Shown one piece after another: positions 1 through 6,192 of a stretch of DNA of 6,991 nt; within the stretch, counting starts at the first letter, position 1; each line of letters starts with the position of its first letter. This DNA is from Chloroflexota bacterium (lineage in GTDB: Archaea; Iainarchaeota; Iainarchaeia; Iainarchaeales; GCA-2688035). The notes under the pieces were generated by a model. The model worked only from the letters and a program-made list of their open reading frames with translations. It was not told the origin of the DNA and searched no databases. The position numbers and the translations under genes are program-made. The stretch spans positions 1 through 6,991 of the forward strand of contig DAOWAC010000055.1 in NCBI GenBank assembly GCA_030634785.1, read 5' to 3'.

Positions 1-2
1 AA

Positions 3-1349
3 AAGCATTTAAAAGAAAACGAAAAAAAATACTGCATTAATAAATTTCCAGTATTTACACCAGCAGAAAAAAGACTTTTAGCATCTGTTACAGGGTTTTT
101 TCAAAAAAAAGAAGGAAAAGCCGGCAAAAAAGATTTGAAAAAATTTTTTAAAAAATACTGTACTCAAAACCTGATACTGCTTGAAAGAAAACAAGCAGAA
201 TACCTACTCCTTGCTCTTGAAAGTAACCTCTTTGGCTTTGGACCATTTGATTTCTTCCTAAAAGACGAAGAAATTGAAGAGATTGCAGTTGTTGGAACAG
301 GAAAAAACAAGCCATTGTATGTTTTTCATGCAAGAAACGGATGGATGGCAAGCAATATATATTTCAGTGATGAACAAACAGTAACAGATACAGTAAACAG
401 AATGGCAAGACCTGTTGGCAGAAGACTTTCAATGAACAGCCCATTACTAAACGCCACATTACCTGACGGAAACAGGCTTAGTGCAAGCATAAACCCTGTT
501 TCTTTTTCAGGACCAAGCATTACAATAAGAAAATTTAGACAAGAACCATTTACTCCAGTACAGCTTTTGGAAAATGAAACATTTTCACACGAATTAATGG
601 CATTTTTGTGGATTGCAATGCAGTGTGATTGCTCTATTTTAATTGCAGGAAATACAGGTTCAGGAAAAACAAGCAGTCTGAATGCATTGCTTTCATTTGT
701 TCCAAAAGACGAAAGAATTGTAGTAGTAGAAGAGACTCCCGAAATAAGAGTACAACACAAGCATTTTGTAAAACTCAACGTAGTAAAAGAACAAGCTGTT
801 GGAATGCAAAAACTTATTGTTGAAAGTCTAAGAATGAGACCTGACAGAATAATAGTAGGAGAAGTAAGAAGCAAAGAAGAAGTTTCAGCATTTATTGACA
901 CATTACTAGCAGGACAAGGAAAGGGTTCTTATGCAACATTCCACGGACAAAGCGTTAGAGAAAGCATGAACAGAATGAGGTCACTAGGCGTTCTTGAAAT
1001 AGATCTTGCAGCAATAGACCTAGTGCTTGTGCAAAGAAGATGGAATGTTATGAATGGAAAAGTTGACTTAAAAGGCAACAAAGAAGTAAGACATGTAATA
1101 GAAGTTGCCGAACTAAGTGAAAAAAACGGACAGATTGAATTCAATACACTATTCAAATTTGATTACGACAAAGGAAAGCTTGTAAAAACAGGCAAGAGTG
1201 CAAAAGTGTTTGAAAAAGCAAGACAGGGATTTGCATTTGGAAGAAAAGGATTTGAAAAAGAAATTGAACGCAGAGCAGGAATTCTTGCAGGCATGCAATG
1301 CAGTAAAATTGTAATGAAAGAATTTTTTCAAAAGGTGAATGAATTTTGA
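3..1349 (+). CDS. Type II/IV secretion system ATPase (GspE/TadA/ArlI family), 5'-partial
   Basis: Hexameric cytoplasmic ATPase expected to power assembly of a type IV pilus-like filament. The frame is open to the left edge, so the true start lies outside. The TTG at 135 is not the likely start, because the 44 codons before it read as normal protein (KFPVFTPAEKRLLASV). Landmarks in order: the N-terminal domain signature GPFDFFLKDEEIEEIAVVG (about 237-293); NATLPDG followed by GPSITIRKF, as usual in the family; Walker A GNTGSGKTS at 648-674; the Asp/Glu box VVVEETPEIR near 720-749; Walker B region RPDRIIVGEVR at 837-869; and a His box GSYATFHGQS with its His at 942-944. 448 residues are visible; archaeal members are usually about 500 or more. 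All catalytic boxes are intact. It heads an operon with two T2SSF proteins. Whether it belongs to an archaellum, pilus or secretion system cannot be told without the substrate genes. Confidence 0.95.
   Translation, partial: KHLKENEKKYCINKFPVFTPAEKRLLASVTGFFQKKEGKAGKKDLKKFFKKYCTQNLILLERKQAEYLLLALESNLFGFGPFDFFLKDEEIEEIAVVGTGKNKPLYVFHARNGWMASNIYFSDEQTVTDTVNRMARPVGRRLSMNSPLLNATLPDGNRLSASINPVSFSGPSITIRKFRQEPFTPVQLLENETFSHELMAFLWIAMQCDCSILIAGNTGSGKTSSLNALLSFVPKDERIVVVEETPEIRVQHKHFVKLNVVKEQAVGMQKLIVESLRMRPDRIIVGEVRSKEEVSAFIDTLLAGQGKGSYATFHGQSVRESMNRMRSLGVLEIDLAAIDLVLVQRRWNVMNGKVDLKGNKEVRHVIEVAELSEKNGQIEFNTLFKFDYDKGKLVKTGKSAKVFEKARQGFAFGRKGFEKEIERRAGILAGMQCSKIVMKEFFQKVNEF
1333..1338 (+). promoter_or_regulatory. 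Shine-Dalgarno AGGTGA fixing a TTG start
   Basis: AGGTGA matches the archaeal anti-SD and lies 7 bases before the TTG at 1346. It sits inside the end of the ATPase gene, whose stop TGA (1347-1349) overlaps the start in the sequence TTGA. This supports the non-ATG start and translational coupling of the two genes. Confidence 0.75.
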
Positions 1350-2104
1350 AAATAAACACTGGTTTGAAACTTGATGCAGCGTCACAAAATTCACTAAGAC
1401 AAGCAATTGTTTTCACAGTAATATGCTGGCTTGCACTTGGATTGTACCTGAACAATATGTTACTTGGAGCAGTGCTTGCAGTAATTTGTTTTTTTCCGGT
1501 GTTTGGAATTCAACTCTACTATCCAAAAATGAAAAGAAAACAATATGCAGGACTTGTAGAAGCAAACATTCCGTTTTCATTAATGAACATTGCAATAGAA
1601 TTAAATTTAGGAATTCCTTTTCTAAAAACAATAGAACACGCTTCAAACGAAAACGGTTGCGCTGCAATCGAATTTGCAATAGTAGTAAAAGAAGTAAAAG
1701 AACAGGGAGCAAGCATACAGGATGCATTAAGACATTTTTCTGAAAGAATTGACAGCAGGTTAGTGAAAAGAGCAGTGATACAACTCTCAGCAGCCTTTGA
1801 ACAGGGAAGCAAAGGAAGCGGAGAACCAGTAAAAAGAATTGCTTCAGAAATTCTGACAAGACAAAAGGTTGAAAGCAAAATGTTCTCAGGCAAACTTGTA
1901 GTACTAAGCCTTTTGTTTATAGCAGTTTCAGCAATCGTTCCTGCATTATTTCAAAGCTTTTCAATAGTGGGTTCAGCAATACTTCACATGAACTTTACAG
2001 CAAGCCAGCTTTTTCTAATCATCGCAGTAGGCTTCCCAATACTTGACCTAGCAGTATTGTTTTACATAAAAGGCAAAACACCTGTTTTTCTCAGGGGGCA
2101 ATAG
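1346..2104 (+). CDS. T2SSF-domain pilus platform membrane protein (TadB/TadC/ArlJ-like), first copy
   Basis: Inner-membrane platform subunit of a type IV pilus-like machine, expected to bind the ATPase encoded just upstream. 252 residues. Two N-terminal membrane segments (about 20-36 and 38-58), a soluble helical T2SSF domain (about 65-175), then two C-terminal membrane segments (about 184-203 and 221-241). The soluble part has the family's look: a helix with [15 protein letters not shown], then [17 protein letters not shown], then an [20 protein letters not shown] stretch. The start is TTG, supported by the SD at 1333 and the 4-base overlap with the ATPase. It carries one T2SSF domain only, about half of a full ArlJ or PilC-type protein. 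A second half-size copy follows. It was assigned from layout and motif resemblance; which of TadB or TadC it corresponds to is not resolved. Confidence 0.87.
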   Translation: MKINTGLKLDAASQNSLRQAIVFTVICWLALGLYLNNMLLGAVLAVICFFPVFGIQLYYPKMKRKQYAGLVEANIPFSLMNIAIELNLGIPFLKTIEHASNENGCAAIEFAIVVKEVKEQGASIQDALRHFSERIDSRLVKRAVIQLSAAFEQGSKGSGEPVKRIASEILTRQKVESKMFSGKLVVLSLLFIAVSAIVPALFQSFSIVGSAILHMNFTASQLFLIIAVGFPILDLAVLFYIKGKTPVFLRGQ

Positions 2105-2134
2105 CAATAAAAATTTCTGGAAGGCAATAGCAAT
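2097..2134 (+). repeat. 12-bp direct repeat across the junction of the two T2SSF genes
   Basis: GGCAATAGCAAT occurs perfectly at 2097-2108 and again at 2123-2134, 26 bases apart. The first copy holds the stop codon of the upstream gene and the second runs into the ATG at 2133. GGAAGG at 2119-2124, between and partly inside the copies, is a plausible SD 8 bases before that ATG. A short duplication that widened the junction would explain the arrangement. Confidence 0.7.
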
Positions 2135-3056
2135 GGAAAAAAATGTTAACAATGTACTATCCTACTTCTTTAGCAGTAATTCATTACAGGGTTTTGAAAA
2201 AACCCTTGAAATGAACAACAGCAACTGGCAGGGTTTTGCATTACAAGGAGTAGTCGCAGGATTTGCACTAAGCCTTGTATCAATAGCCCTATGTTCCACA
2301 ACAAACACACCAATCTTCTACATAACAATTGTTGCGATTGGATGTTTTCTTGCACCAGCAATGTTCAATTATTTTATTCAGGAATATGTTTTCGAATGGA
2401 GAAAGAGAAAAAAAGAATTGCTTGTTCCAGATGCATTACTGCAGGCAAGTGTTTTTCCAAAGGGAACCGAGATAACAAAAATTCTTTTATATATTGCAAA
2501 ACAGGACTTTGGGCTTTTGTCAAAAGAGTTTGAAATTGCTCTTGCAGAAATTGAAAAGGGAGCAAGTGTAAAAAAAGCATTGTTGGAAATGGCTGAAAGG
2601 AACAAAAGCAGAATAATTTCAAGAGCAGTTGTATTGCTTTTACAGGGCTATGAAACAGGAGCAGATATGGGAGAGGTTTTCAGAGAAGCTGCTTCAGACA
2701 TTCTTGAAACAAACGCAATTCTTCTGGAGAGAAATGCTTCTCTTGTAATTGAAAAATATACCTTGCTGTTTGCAGGCGGTTTAATTGTTCCGGCAGTTCT
2801 TGGCCTTATTGCAGGCCTTGTTTCAGGCTTTGATTTGGAGGCCTTTTCATTGCTTGGAATTGGGCAGGATGCAGGAATAAGACAAGCTGCCTTGGATACA
2901 GTGCTTCTTGCAAACAAGATTTATATTGTAGAATATGCAATTATTGCGTCCTTTTTCATTGCAAACCAGGAGGGCAACAGCAAAAAGGCAGTGCTTTACG
3001 CTGCAATTCTCTTACCTTGCTCTCTTTTCACCTACTTTGTTACAAGTGGCTTATAA
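2133..3056 (+). CDS. T2SSF-domain pilus platform membrane protein (TadC-like), second copy
   Basis: Second platform subunit of the same machine, 307 residues. A polar N-terminal stretch of about 35 residues is followed by membrane segments at about 36-54 and 61-81, and then a basic linker [16 protein letters not shown] soluble T2SSF domain (about 95-200) carries [19 protein letters not shown] and [19 protein letters not shown], typical of the family's turn and helix pattern. Three hydrophobic segments end the protein (about 208-230, 262-280 and 286-304). ATG start with GGAAGG 8 bases upstream; the gap to the previous gene is 28 bases, so co-transcription is likely. The two T2SSF proteins differ clearly in sequence, so this is not a recent duplication. 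Together they would equal one two-domain ArlJ/PilC-type platform protein, or a TadB plus TadC pair. It is the last plus-strand gene of the operon. Confidence 0.85.
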   Translation: MEKNVNNVLSYFFSSNSLQGFEKTLEMNNSNWQGFALQGVVAGFALSLVSIALCSTTNTPIFYITIVAIGCFLAPAMFNYFIQEYVFEWRKRKKELLVPDALLQASVFPKGTEITKILLYIAKQDFGLLSKEFEIALAEIEKGASVKKALLEMAERNKSRIISRAVVLLLQGYETGADMGEVFREAASDILETNAILLERNASLVIEKYTLLFAGGLIVPAVLGLIAGLVSGFDLEAFSLLGIGQDAGIRQAALDTVLLANKIYIVEYAIIASFFIANQEGNSKKAVLYAAILLPCSLFTYFVTSGL

Positions 3057-3175
3057 TAAAAAACAGGATAGTAGAAACAATAAAAAAGGTAAAAGAACTG
3101 CAATAAAGCAATGAAAAAGAGAATTTTGATTTTTGGCGATGAAGGGAAATGTAGGCCTGTTGAAGTTGGAACAAG
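3057..3175. other. Convergent intergenic gap with a 22-codon mini-ORF
   Basis: This 119-base gap lies between the ends of the platform gene and the DUF1624 gene. No strong T-run is seen on the plus strand. It contains a short plus-strand frame from ATG at 3111 to TAA at 3177-3179, coding MKKRILIFGDEGKCRPVEVG plus two residues, with AAGGT about 20 bases upstream. The start looks like the first beta strand of a Rossmann-like protein. It could be gene debris, a tiny real gene or chance, and I cannot tell which. Confidence 0.3.
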
Positions 3176-3967
3176 CTAAAGCAATAGAAGGAAAGTGTGT
3201 CTATTCAAACAAGCAATTTCTACCAGCCCTATTAGCATTGGAAAGTGCAGGAAGTAAATTATCAGACTGTGTCTTCCAAGAAAGGAAAATAATACAATTA
3301 AAGGATTTGTTTCTATGCCTGGAAGCGTAAAACTTCTTTTGCCGTTTGGATAAAATATGTTTCCTGCAAATAGCCCCAAAAGCACGAGACCAAACCAGGG
3401 CAAGAGCGGAAAATAATCAAAACTTTGAAAACCAACCGGAGCCAAACCAAGCCACAAAAACCAGTGACTTTGAATTGAAAGTTCTGCAAGAAAAAATCCT
3501 GCAATTATTACAAGCCATCCAAGAAAAAAAGTTACCGCCCTGTTTTTCAATGGCCTGAATACAAGAAAGGGAAATGCGATAATTATTGAAATTCCAATGC
3601 ACTGCAGTATTCCGAAAAAGACAGCGTATTGAGAATAGAAAAGAAATGTAATTAATGTTATTATCATTCCAAGGAAAAAAATCCACACCCCTCGTGACAG
3701 ATATTTGGAAAAAAGATCCATTCCTTTCTTGTTCTTTTTTGCCCGATTATAACTTAGGGTTAAAGAAATTCCTACAAGAAAAACAAAAGCAACCGAAGCA
3801 AAACGTCCCATTAAAAGAAAAATTCCGGACGACAATTCAAAAGAATATCCTGCAAAAAAATTCAGAACAAAAAGAAAATGAAAAGCAATCATTGCAATTA
3901 CTGCAATTCCCCTCAAAGTATCTATTTCAAAAAAGCGAACAAAATTTCCAATGTTATTGTTTACCAT
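3176..3967 (-). CDS. DUF1624 / HGSNAT-like multi-pass membrane protein (COG3503), probable acyltransferase
   Basis: Polytopic membrane protein of the family related to the catalytic domain of heparan-alpha-glucosaminide N-acetyltransferase. The human relative passes acetyl groups from cytoplasmic acetyl-CoA to a sugar on the far side of the membrane; the archaeal substrate is unknown. From the ATG at 3967 it is 263 residues. The N-terminal signature RFFEIDTLRGIAVIAMIAFH is present (E14, D16, R19-G20, H30), followed by about seven hydrophobic segments, a conserved-looking PLLPWFGLVLLG segment and the C-terminal GRHSLIIYFLHFPMLIGLV typical of the family. The frame stays open up to a TTG at 4039, but that extension would run through the divergent promoter. 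ATG at 3967 or 3973 sits just before the conserved domain. No SD precedes it; a TATA-like element about 27 bases upstream suggests a leaderless transcript. The gene is convergent to the pilus operon and divergent from the PAC2 gene. Confidence 0.87.
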   Translation of the reverse strand: MVNNNIGNFVRFFEIDTLRGIAVIAMIAFHFLFVLNFFAGYSFELSSGIFLLMGRFASVAFVFLVGISLTLSYNRAKKNKKGMDLFSKYLSRGVWIFFLGMIITLITFLFYSQYAVFFGILQCIGISIIIAFPFLVFRPLKNRAVTFFLGWLVIIAGFFLAELSIQSHWFLWLGLAPVGFQSFDYFPLLPWFGLVLLGLFAGNIFYPNGKRSFTLPGIETNPLIVLFSFLGRHSLIIYFLHFPMLIGLVEIACLNRHTFLLLL

Positions 3968-3983
3968 AACCATTGCATTAATA

Positions 3984-3998
3984 GAAAGACTTATTAAG
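3984..3998. promoter_or_regulatory. Candidate bidirectional archaeal promoter (BRE/TATA-like)
   Basis: GAAAGAC CTTATTAAG-type element: the A/T core CTTATTAAG at 3990-3998 is nearly its own reverse complement. On the plus strand it is preceded by purine-rich GAAAGA, like a BRE; a start about 27 bases on would be near 4021, giving a leader of about 32 bases that holds the PAC2 SD. On the minus strand the same spacing lands at about 3967, the DUF1624 ATG, fitting a leaderless message. This rests on spacing and base content only. Confidence 0.45.
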
Positions 3999-4040
3999 AA
4001 CTTAATTCTTTTTATTTTAGAAGATAAATTATATTTCAAA

Positions 4041-4046
4041 AGGTGA
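4041..4046 (+). promoter_or_regulatory. Shine-Dalgarno AGGTGA of the PAC2 gene
   Basis: AGGTGA, 6 bases before the ATG at 4053. The context AAAGGTGAAT is the same as that of the SD before the TTG-started platform gene at 1346, which supports both starts. Confidence 0.7.
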
Positions 4047-4052
4047 ATTTGA

Positions 4053-4808
4053 ATGGAAAAAAAATCACTTGTAAATTTTGTTGAAACAAAGCCGATTAAT
4101 ATTGCAGGCTATACTCTTATTGAAGGATTTCCAGGAATGGGTCTTGTTGGAACAATTGCAGTAAAATATTTGAGTGAAAAAATTGACTGCAAGGAAGTAG
4201 GACATGTTGTTTCAGAAACATTTGTTCCAATTATCAGAGTACACAATGGATTACCAGTTCATCCAAGCAGAATTTATGTAAGTGACAAATACAAAGTGGT
4301 TCTTTTAGTATCAGAACAGATTGTACCACAGGTTTTTACTGACAGAATGAGCAAAGGAATTGCAGATTGGATTCAGAAAAAAAAGATTGGAAGAGTAATT
4401 TCTTTAAGCGGAATAAGGGCCTTGCCAAAAAAAGAAGGAAAACAGATAATTTATGGAATTGCCTCTGACGAAAAAAGCAAAAAAATGCTTGAAAAGCACA
4501 AGGTTGAAATAATAAAAGAAGGAATTACAAGCGGAATAACTGCATTAATGATGCTTGAATTTAAAGACCGTTCTCTGGAAGCATTCAGCATTTTGGGAAA
4601 TGTACAAATTGCAGCAGACTACAAAGCAAGTGCTGCCTTGATTGAAAAACTTAACGAAATGTTTGCATTTGACATTGACACAGCGCCATTGAAAAAAGAA
4701 GCAAAAGCTACAGAAAAAGCACTGCTTGAACACTTAAAGCAACTAAAACAGGCAAGTGGCGAAGTCAAAAAATTCGAAACAGACACTCATACCCCAATGT
4801 ATACCTAA
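4053..4808 (+). CDS. PAC2-family proteasome assembly chaperone-like protein (COG2047), with HbYX-like C terminus
   Basis: 251-residue soluble protein of the PAC2 family, whose archaeal members include PbaA and PbaB, homologues of eukaryotic proteasome assembly factors; PbaB has been reported to bind and activate the 20S proteasome. The hallmark glycine-rich loop EGFPGMGLVGTIA lies at residues 24-36. Further family-like parts are SEQIVPQVFTDRMSKGIADWI in the middle, ISLSGIRALPKKEG, and EGITSGITALMMLE followed by ADYKASAALIEKLNE toward the end. The last five residues are TPMYT, so the protein ends in hydrophobic-Tyr-X, the pattern used by proteasome activators to dock into the alpha ring. A Lys/Glu-rich helical tail (about 220-243) precedes it. 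ATG start with SD at 4041; a T-run follows the stop. No proteasome subunit is in the window, so the partner is inferred from the family. Confidence 0.93.
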   Translation: MEKKSLVNFVETKPINIAGYTLIEGFPGMGLVGTIAVKYLSEKIDCKEVGHVVSETFVPIIRVHNGLPVHPSRIYVSDKYKVVLLVSEQIVPQVFTDRMSKGIADWIQKKKIGRVISLSGIRALPKKEGKQIIYGIASDEKSKKMLEKHKVEIIKEGITSGITALMMLEFKDRSLEAFSILGNVQIAADYKASAALIEKLNEMFAFDIDTAPLKKEAKATEKALLEHLKQLKQASGEVKKFETDTHTPMYT

Positions 4809-4812
4809 TTTC

Positions 4813-4830
4813 TTTTTTTTTGCAAAAAAA
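4813..4830 (+). terminator. Oligo-T terminator with T7-GC-A7 palindrome
   Basis: Nine T residues at 4813-4821 begin 5 bases after the PAC2 stop, and archaeal RNA polymerase commonly ends at such runs. The T-run continues into GC and seven A, making a perfect 16-base palindrome at 4815-4830. This probably ends the PAC2 transcript, since the next gene has its own promoter-like element. Confidence 0.55.
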
Positions 4831-4842
4831 GGGGGCAAGGGC

Positions 4843-4856
4843 AAAGTCTTAAAAAT
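4843..4856 (+). promoter_or_regulatory. Candidate BRE/TATA element of the basic-protein gene
   Basis: AAAGT directly followed by CTTAAAAAT (core 4848-4856). It resembles the element before the PAC2 gene (AAAGA + CTTATTAAG). A start about 26 bases on would fall near 4878, leaving a leader of about 25 bases that contains the GAGG SD at 4892-4895, 7 bases before the ATG at 4903. It is preceded by a GGGCAA tandem doublet (4833-4844). Confidence 0.45.
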
Positions 4857-4902
4857 CTCAAAAGACACAAAATTAATCAATTAAACAATTTGAGGAAAAA
4901 AA

Positions 4903-5490
4903 ATGCCACCACATGCTGAAATAAGAAAAAGAATAAGACCTGAACCGACTGCACAAAGACACGCTGAAAAACCTTTGTTTGAATTTGACATAATGACAGA
5001 ACAGCTGAGAGCAGAAATGAAACAAACAGTCTATGAGCATGGCTTTGTACTTGGAATAGCTCAACCAAAATACAAACCAAAATTGCCAGGTATTGCAACA
5101 GACATTGCAAAAAAGCCCTGGAAAAAAATTATTGCAAATAAATGGCTTCCAATGCATCCAATCAAACTTGGAGGCGAAATTATTTCAACAAAAAAAGGCG
5201 GATTGTGGAAACTTGGAAGAGACAAAAGAAACGCAGCAAAAATCAGAAAGCTTAATGAAAAATATGCTCCTGAAGTTGAAGCAATGGCCAGAGAATATGA
5301 AGCAGAAGTAAAAGCAGCTTTGCAAGAACTTGCAGATGCAGTTGCTGCAGGCAGAGTAAACAATGGAAACAGGAATGAATACTTTAAAAATTACAAAAAC
5401 AAAGTTAGGGGTGCAAAAACAAAATTCCAGCAAACAGCACATGCAATAACAGAAAAATATGGAAAAGAATTCAAGGGAAAATGGGTTTAA
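4903..5490 (+). CDS. Uncharacterised basic protein, 195 aa
   Basis: I do not recognise this family. By my count the protein has 41 Lys/Arg against 22 Asp/Glu (net about +19) and no cysteine. There is no signal peptide or membrane segment. Residues 1-25 are Arg/His/Pro-rich and look disordered. A short acidic-to-helical part with FEFDIMTEQLRAEMKQTVYEHG follows. The middle (about 50-105) is rich in Pro, Gly, Trp and Lys (QPKYKPKLPG, KKPWKKIIANKWLP, KKGGLWKLGRDKRN). A long charged helix, possibly coiled coil, spans about 107-150, then a Lys-rich C-terminal helix (about 158-195). The gene has a good SD and its own TATA-like element; codon use resembles its neighbours, so it looks real. Its composition suggests binding to nucleic acid or another anionic partner, but no known motif supports a precise role. 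Confidence 0.85.
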   Translation: MPPHAEIRKRIRPEPTAQRHAEKPLFEFDIMTEQLRAEMKQTVYEHGFVLGIAQPKYKPKLPGIATDIAKKPWKKIIANKWLPMHPIKLGGEIISTKKGGLWKLGRDKRNAAKIRKLNEKYAPEVEAMAREYEAEVKAALQELADAVAAGRVNNGNRNEYFKNYKNKVRGAKTKFQQTAHAITEKYGKEFKGKWV

Positions 5491-5505
5491 GCCATTTAAA
5501 TGCTT
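5489..5505. repeat. Short palindrome in the convergent gap
   Basis: CATTTAAATG (5493-5502) is a perfect 10-base palindrome, extended by AAG on the left and CTT on the right with one unpaired base. It overlaps the stop of the basic-protein gene and lies in the 32-base gap before the end of the convergent kinase gene. It may act as a bidirectional terminator stem or be chance; there is no long T-run beside it. Confidence 0.35.
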
Positions 5506-5522
5506 GCAATAATTTGTCAGAT

Positions 5523-6176
5523 TTAAGCTCTTGAAACTCTTACCTTGTTTCCTTCATTTAATCCGAATTTTTTTCTGAGATTTATTGAAGCAATTATTTC
5601 AACCTCGTTCTTTTTATGAGCTGTTCTTTCAGGAAAAAGTATTGCAGCTGGCTGTTTTCCTTCAACTAATACTTTGAATGCTCTGATTTTGCCAAAGCTT
5701 CTTTCATCTGTTTCAAAACCGGAAATTTCAATTGAAGGCAGGGCAGAAACAAAGCCTGCAAGTTCTGCCTGTTCAACTTCAAGATTAAGTGTTCCAAAAA
5801 AGGGCTTGAAGCCAAGAAGGTTTTTGAATTGTTTTAAGTAAAATGGCCTGCTTATATAATAACGCCCTTCTCCAAGACCAATCTTTACTTTGCCTTGTAA
5901 GACTCTGTTTTTGTTTTGCTGAAAAAGCTTTTGCAGTGCAAAAAATTGAAGCCTGAGTAATTCAATCCCGTCACTGGTCAGAGAAATACTGCAACCGCTT
6001 GGAGAAGCATCCATTGAAATAAGCCCGTCTCTTTTGAGTTCTCTTAGTTTTCTTGAAACAGTCTGTTGACTTATTTCAAGCTCTTTGGAAATTTTTGCAG
6101 TAGAAGTTTTGAGAACAGAGTGCACTCCATCCGATTGAACTGCAAGAAAGAAAAGAAATTGTGTATCATCTTTCAA
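5523..6176 (-). CDS. rbkR: RbkR-type bifunctional protein: winged HTH regulator fused to CTP-dependent riboflavin kinase
   Basis: Archaeal riboflavin kinase makes FMN from riboflavin with CTP as phosphate donor; fusions with an N-terminal HTH (RbkR) also repress or activate riboflavin genes. From the TTG at 6176 it is 217 residues. Residues about 1-75 form a winged HTH (TAKISKELEISQQTVSRKLR, then ELKRDGLI and a wing). A linker helix leads to the kinase at about 90-217: GKVKIGLGEGRYYISRP with the GLGEGRYY nucleotide loop (residues 100-107), LLGFKPFFGTLNL with the T-x-N pair expected to hold Mg (128-132), then LFPERTAHKKNEVEIIASI and LRKKFGLNEGNKVRV. It closely resembles the Methanocaldococcus RibK fold pattern. 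An alternative GTG start at 6188 lies inside the SD, so TTG at 6176 is preferred. It follows, and is coupled to, a surface-protein gene; no riboflavin biosynthesis gene is in the window. Confidence 0.93.
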   Translation of the reverse strand: MKDDTQFLFFLAVQSDGVHSVLKTSTAKISKELEISQQTVSRKLRELKRDGLISMDASPSGCSISLTSDGIELLRLQFFALQKLFQQNKNRVLQGKVKIGLGEGRYYISRPFYLKQFKNLLGFKPFFGTLNLEVEQAELAGFVSALPSIEISGFETDERSFGKIRAFKVLVEGKQPAAILFPERTAHKKNEVEIIASINLRKKFGLNEGNKVRVSRA

Positions 6177-6184
6177 AAAGAGAG

Positions 6185-6192
6185 TCACCTCT
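6185..6192 (-). promoter_or_regulatory. Shine-Dalgarno AGAGGTGA deciding the TTG start of rbkR
   Basis: Read on the minus strand, AGAGGTGA ends 8 bases before TTG at 6176. The upstream in-frame GTG (6188-6186) is part of this same element and so could not use it. The element also contains the TGA stop of the upstream gene, so translation of the two genes is probably coupled. Confidence 0.7.

Noticed and set aside
90..119. T-run followed by an A-run resembling a terminator hairpin
   Set aside because: It lies inside the open ATPase frame and arises from Phe and Lys codons (GFFQKKEGK); nothing suggests a transcript end there.
326..901. Minus-strand 191-codon open frame opposite the ATPase
   Set aside because: It lies wholly antisense to a gene with intact catalytic motifs, reads as low-complexity Ser/Leu/Phe text, and has no SD. 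It is a shadow of A-rich codons on the other strand.
1413..1893. Two minus-strand open frames (148 and 124 codons) opposite the first platform gene
   Set aside because: Leu/Phe/Cys-rich antisense text with no family likeness; the plus-strand T2SSF gene explains the region.
3655..3969. Plus-strand 104-codon frame opposite the DUF1624 gene
   Set aside because: Lys/Gln-rich text that mirrors the hydrophobic codons of the minus-strand membrane protein, which has clear family motifs. No SD or motif of its own.
3968..4039. N-terminal extension of the DUF1624 protein to a TTG at 4039
   Set aside because: It would add 24 residues before the family's usual start, would lack an SD and would run through the divergent promoter region. 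The ATG at 3967 sits 10 codons before the conserved RFFEID motif.
5061..5363. Minus-strand 100-codon frame opposite the basic protein
   Set aside because: Its Ala/Ser/Phe-rich sequence could pass for a membrane protein, but it is the antisense of Lys/Glu/Ala codons, and the plus-strand gene has the SD and promoter-like element.
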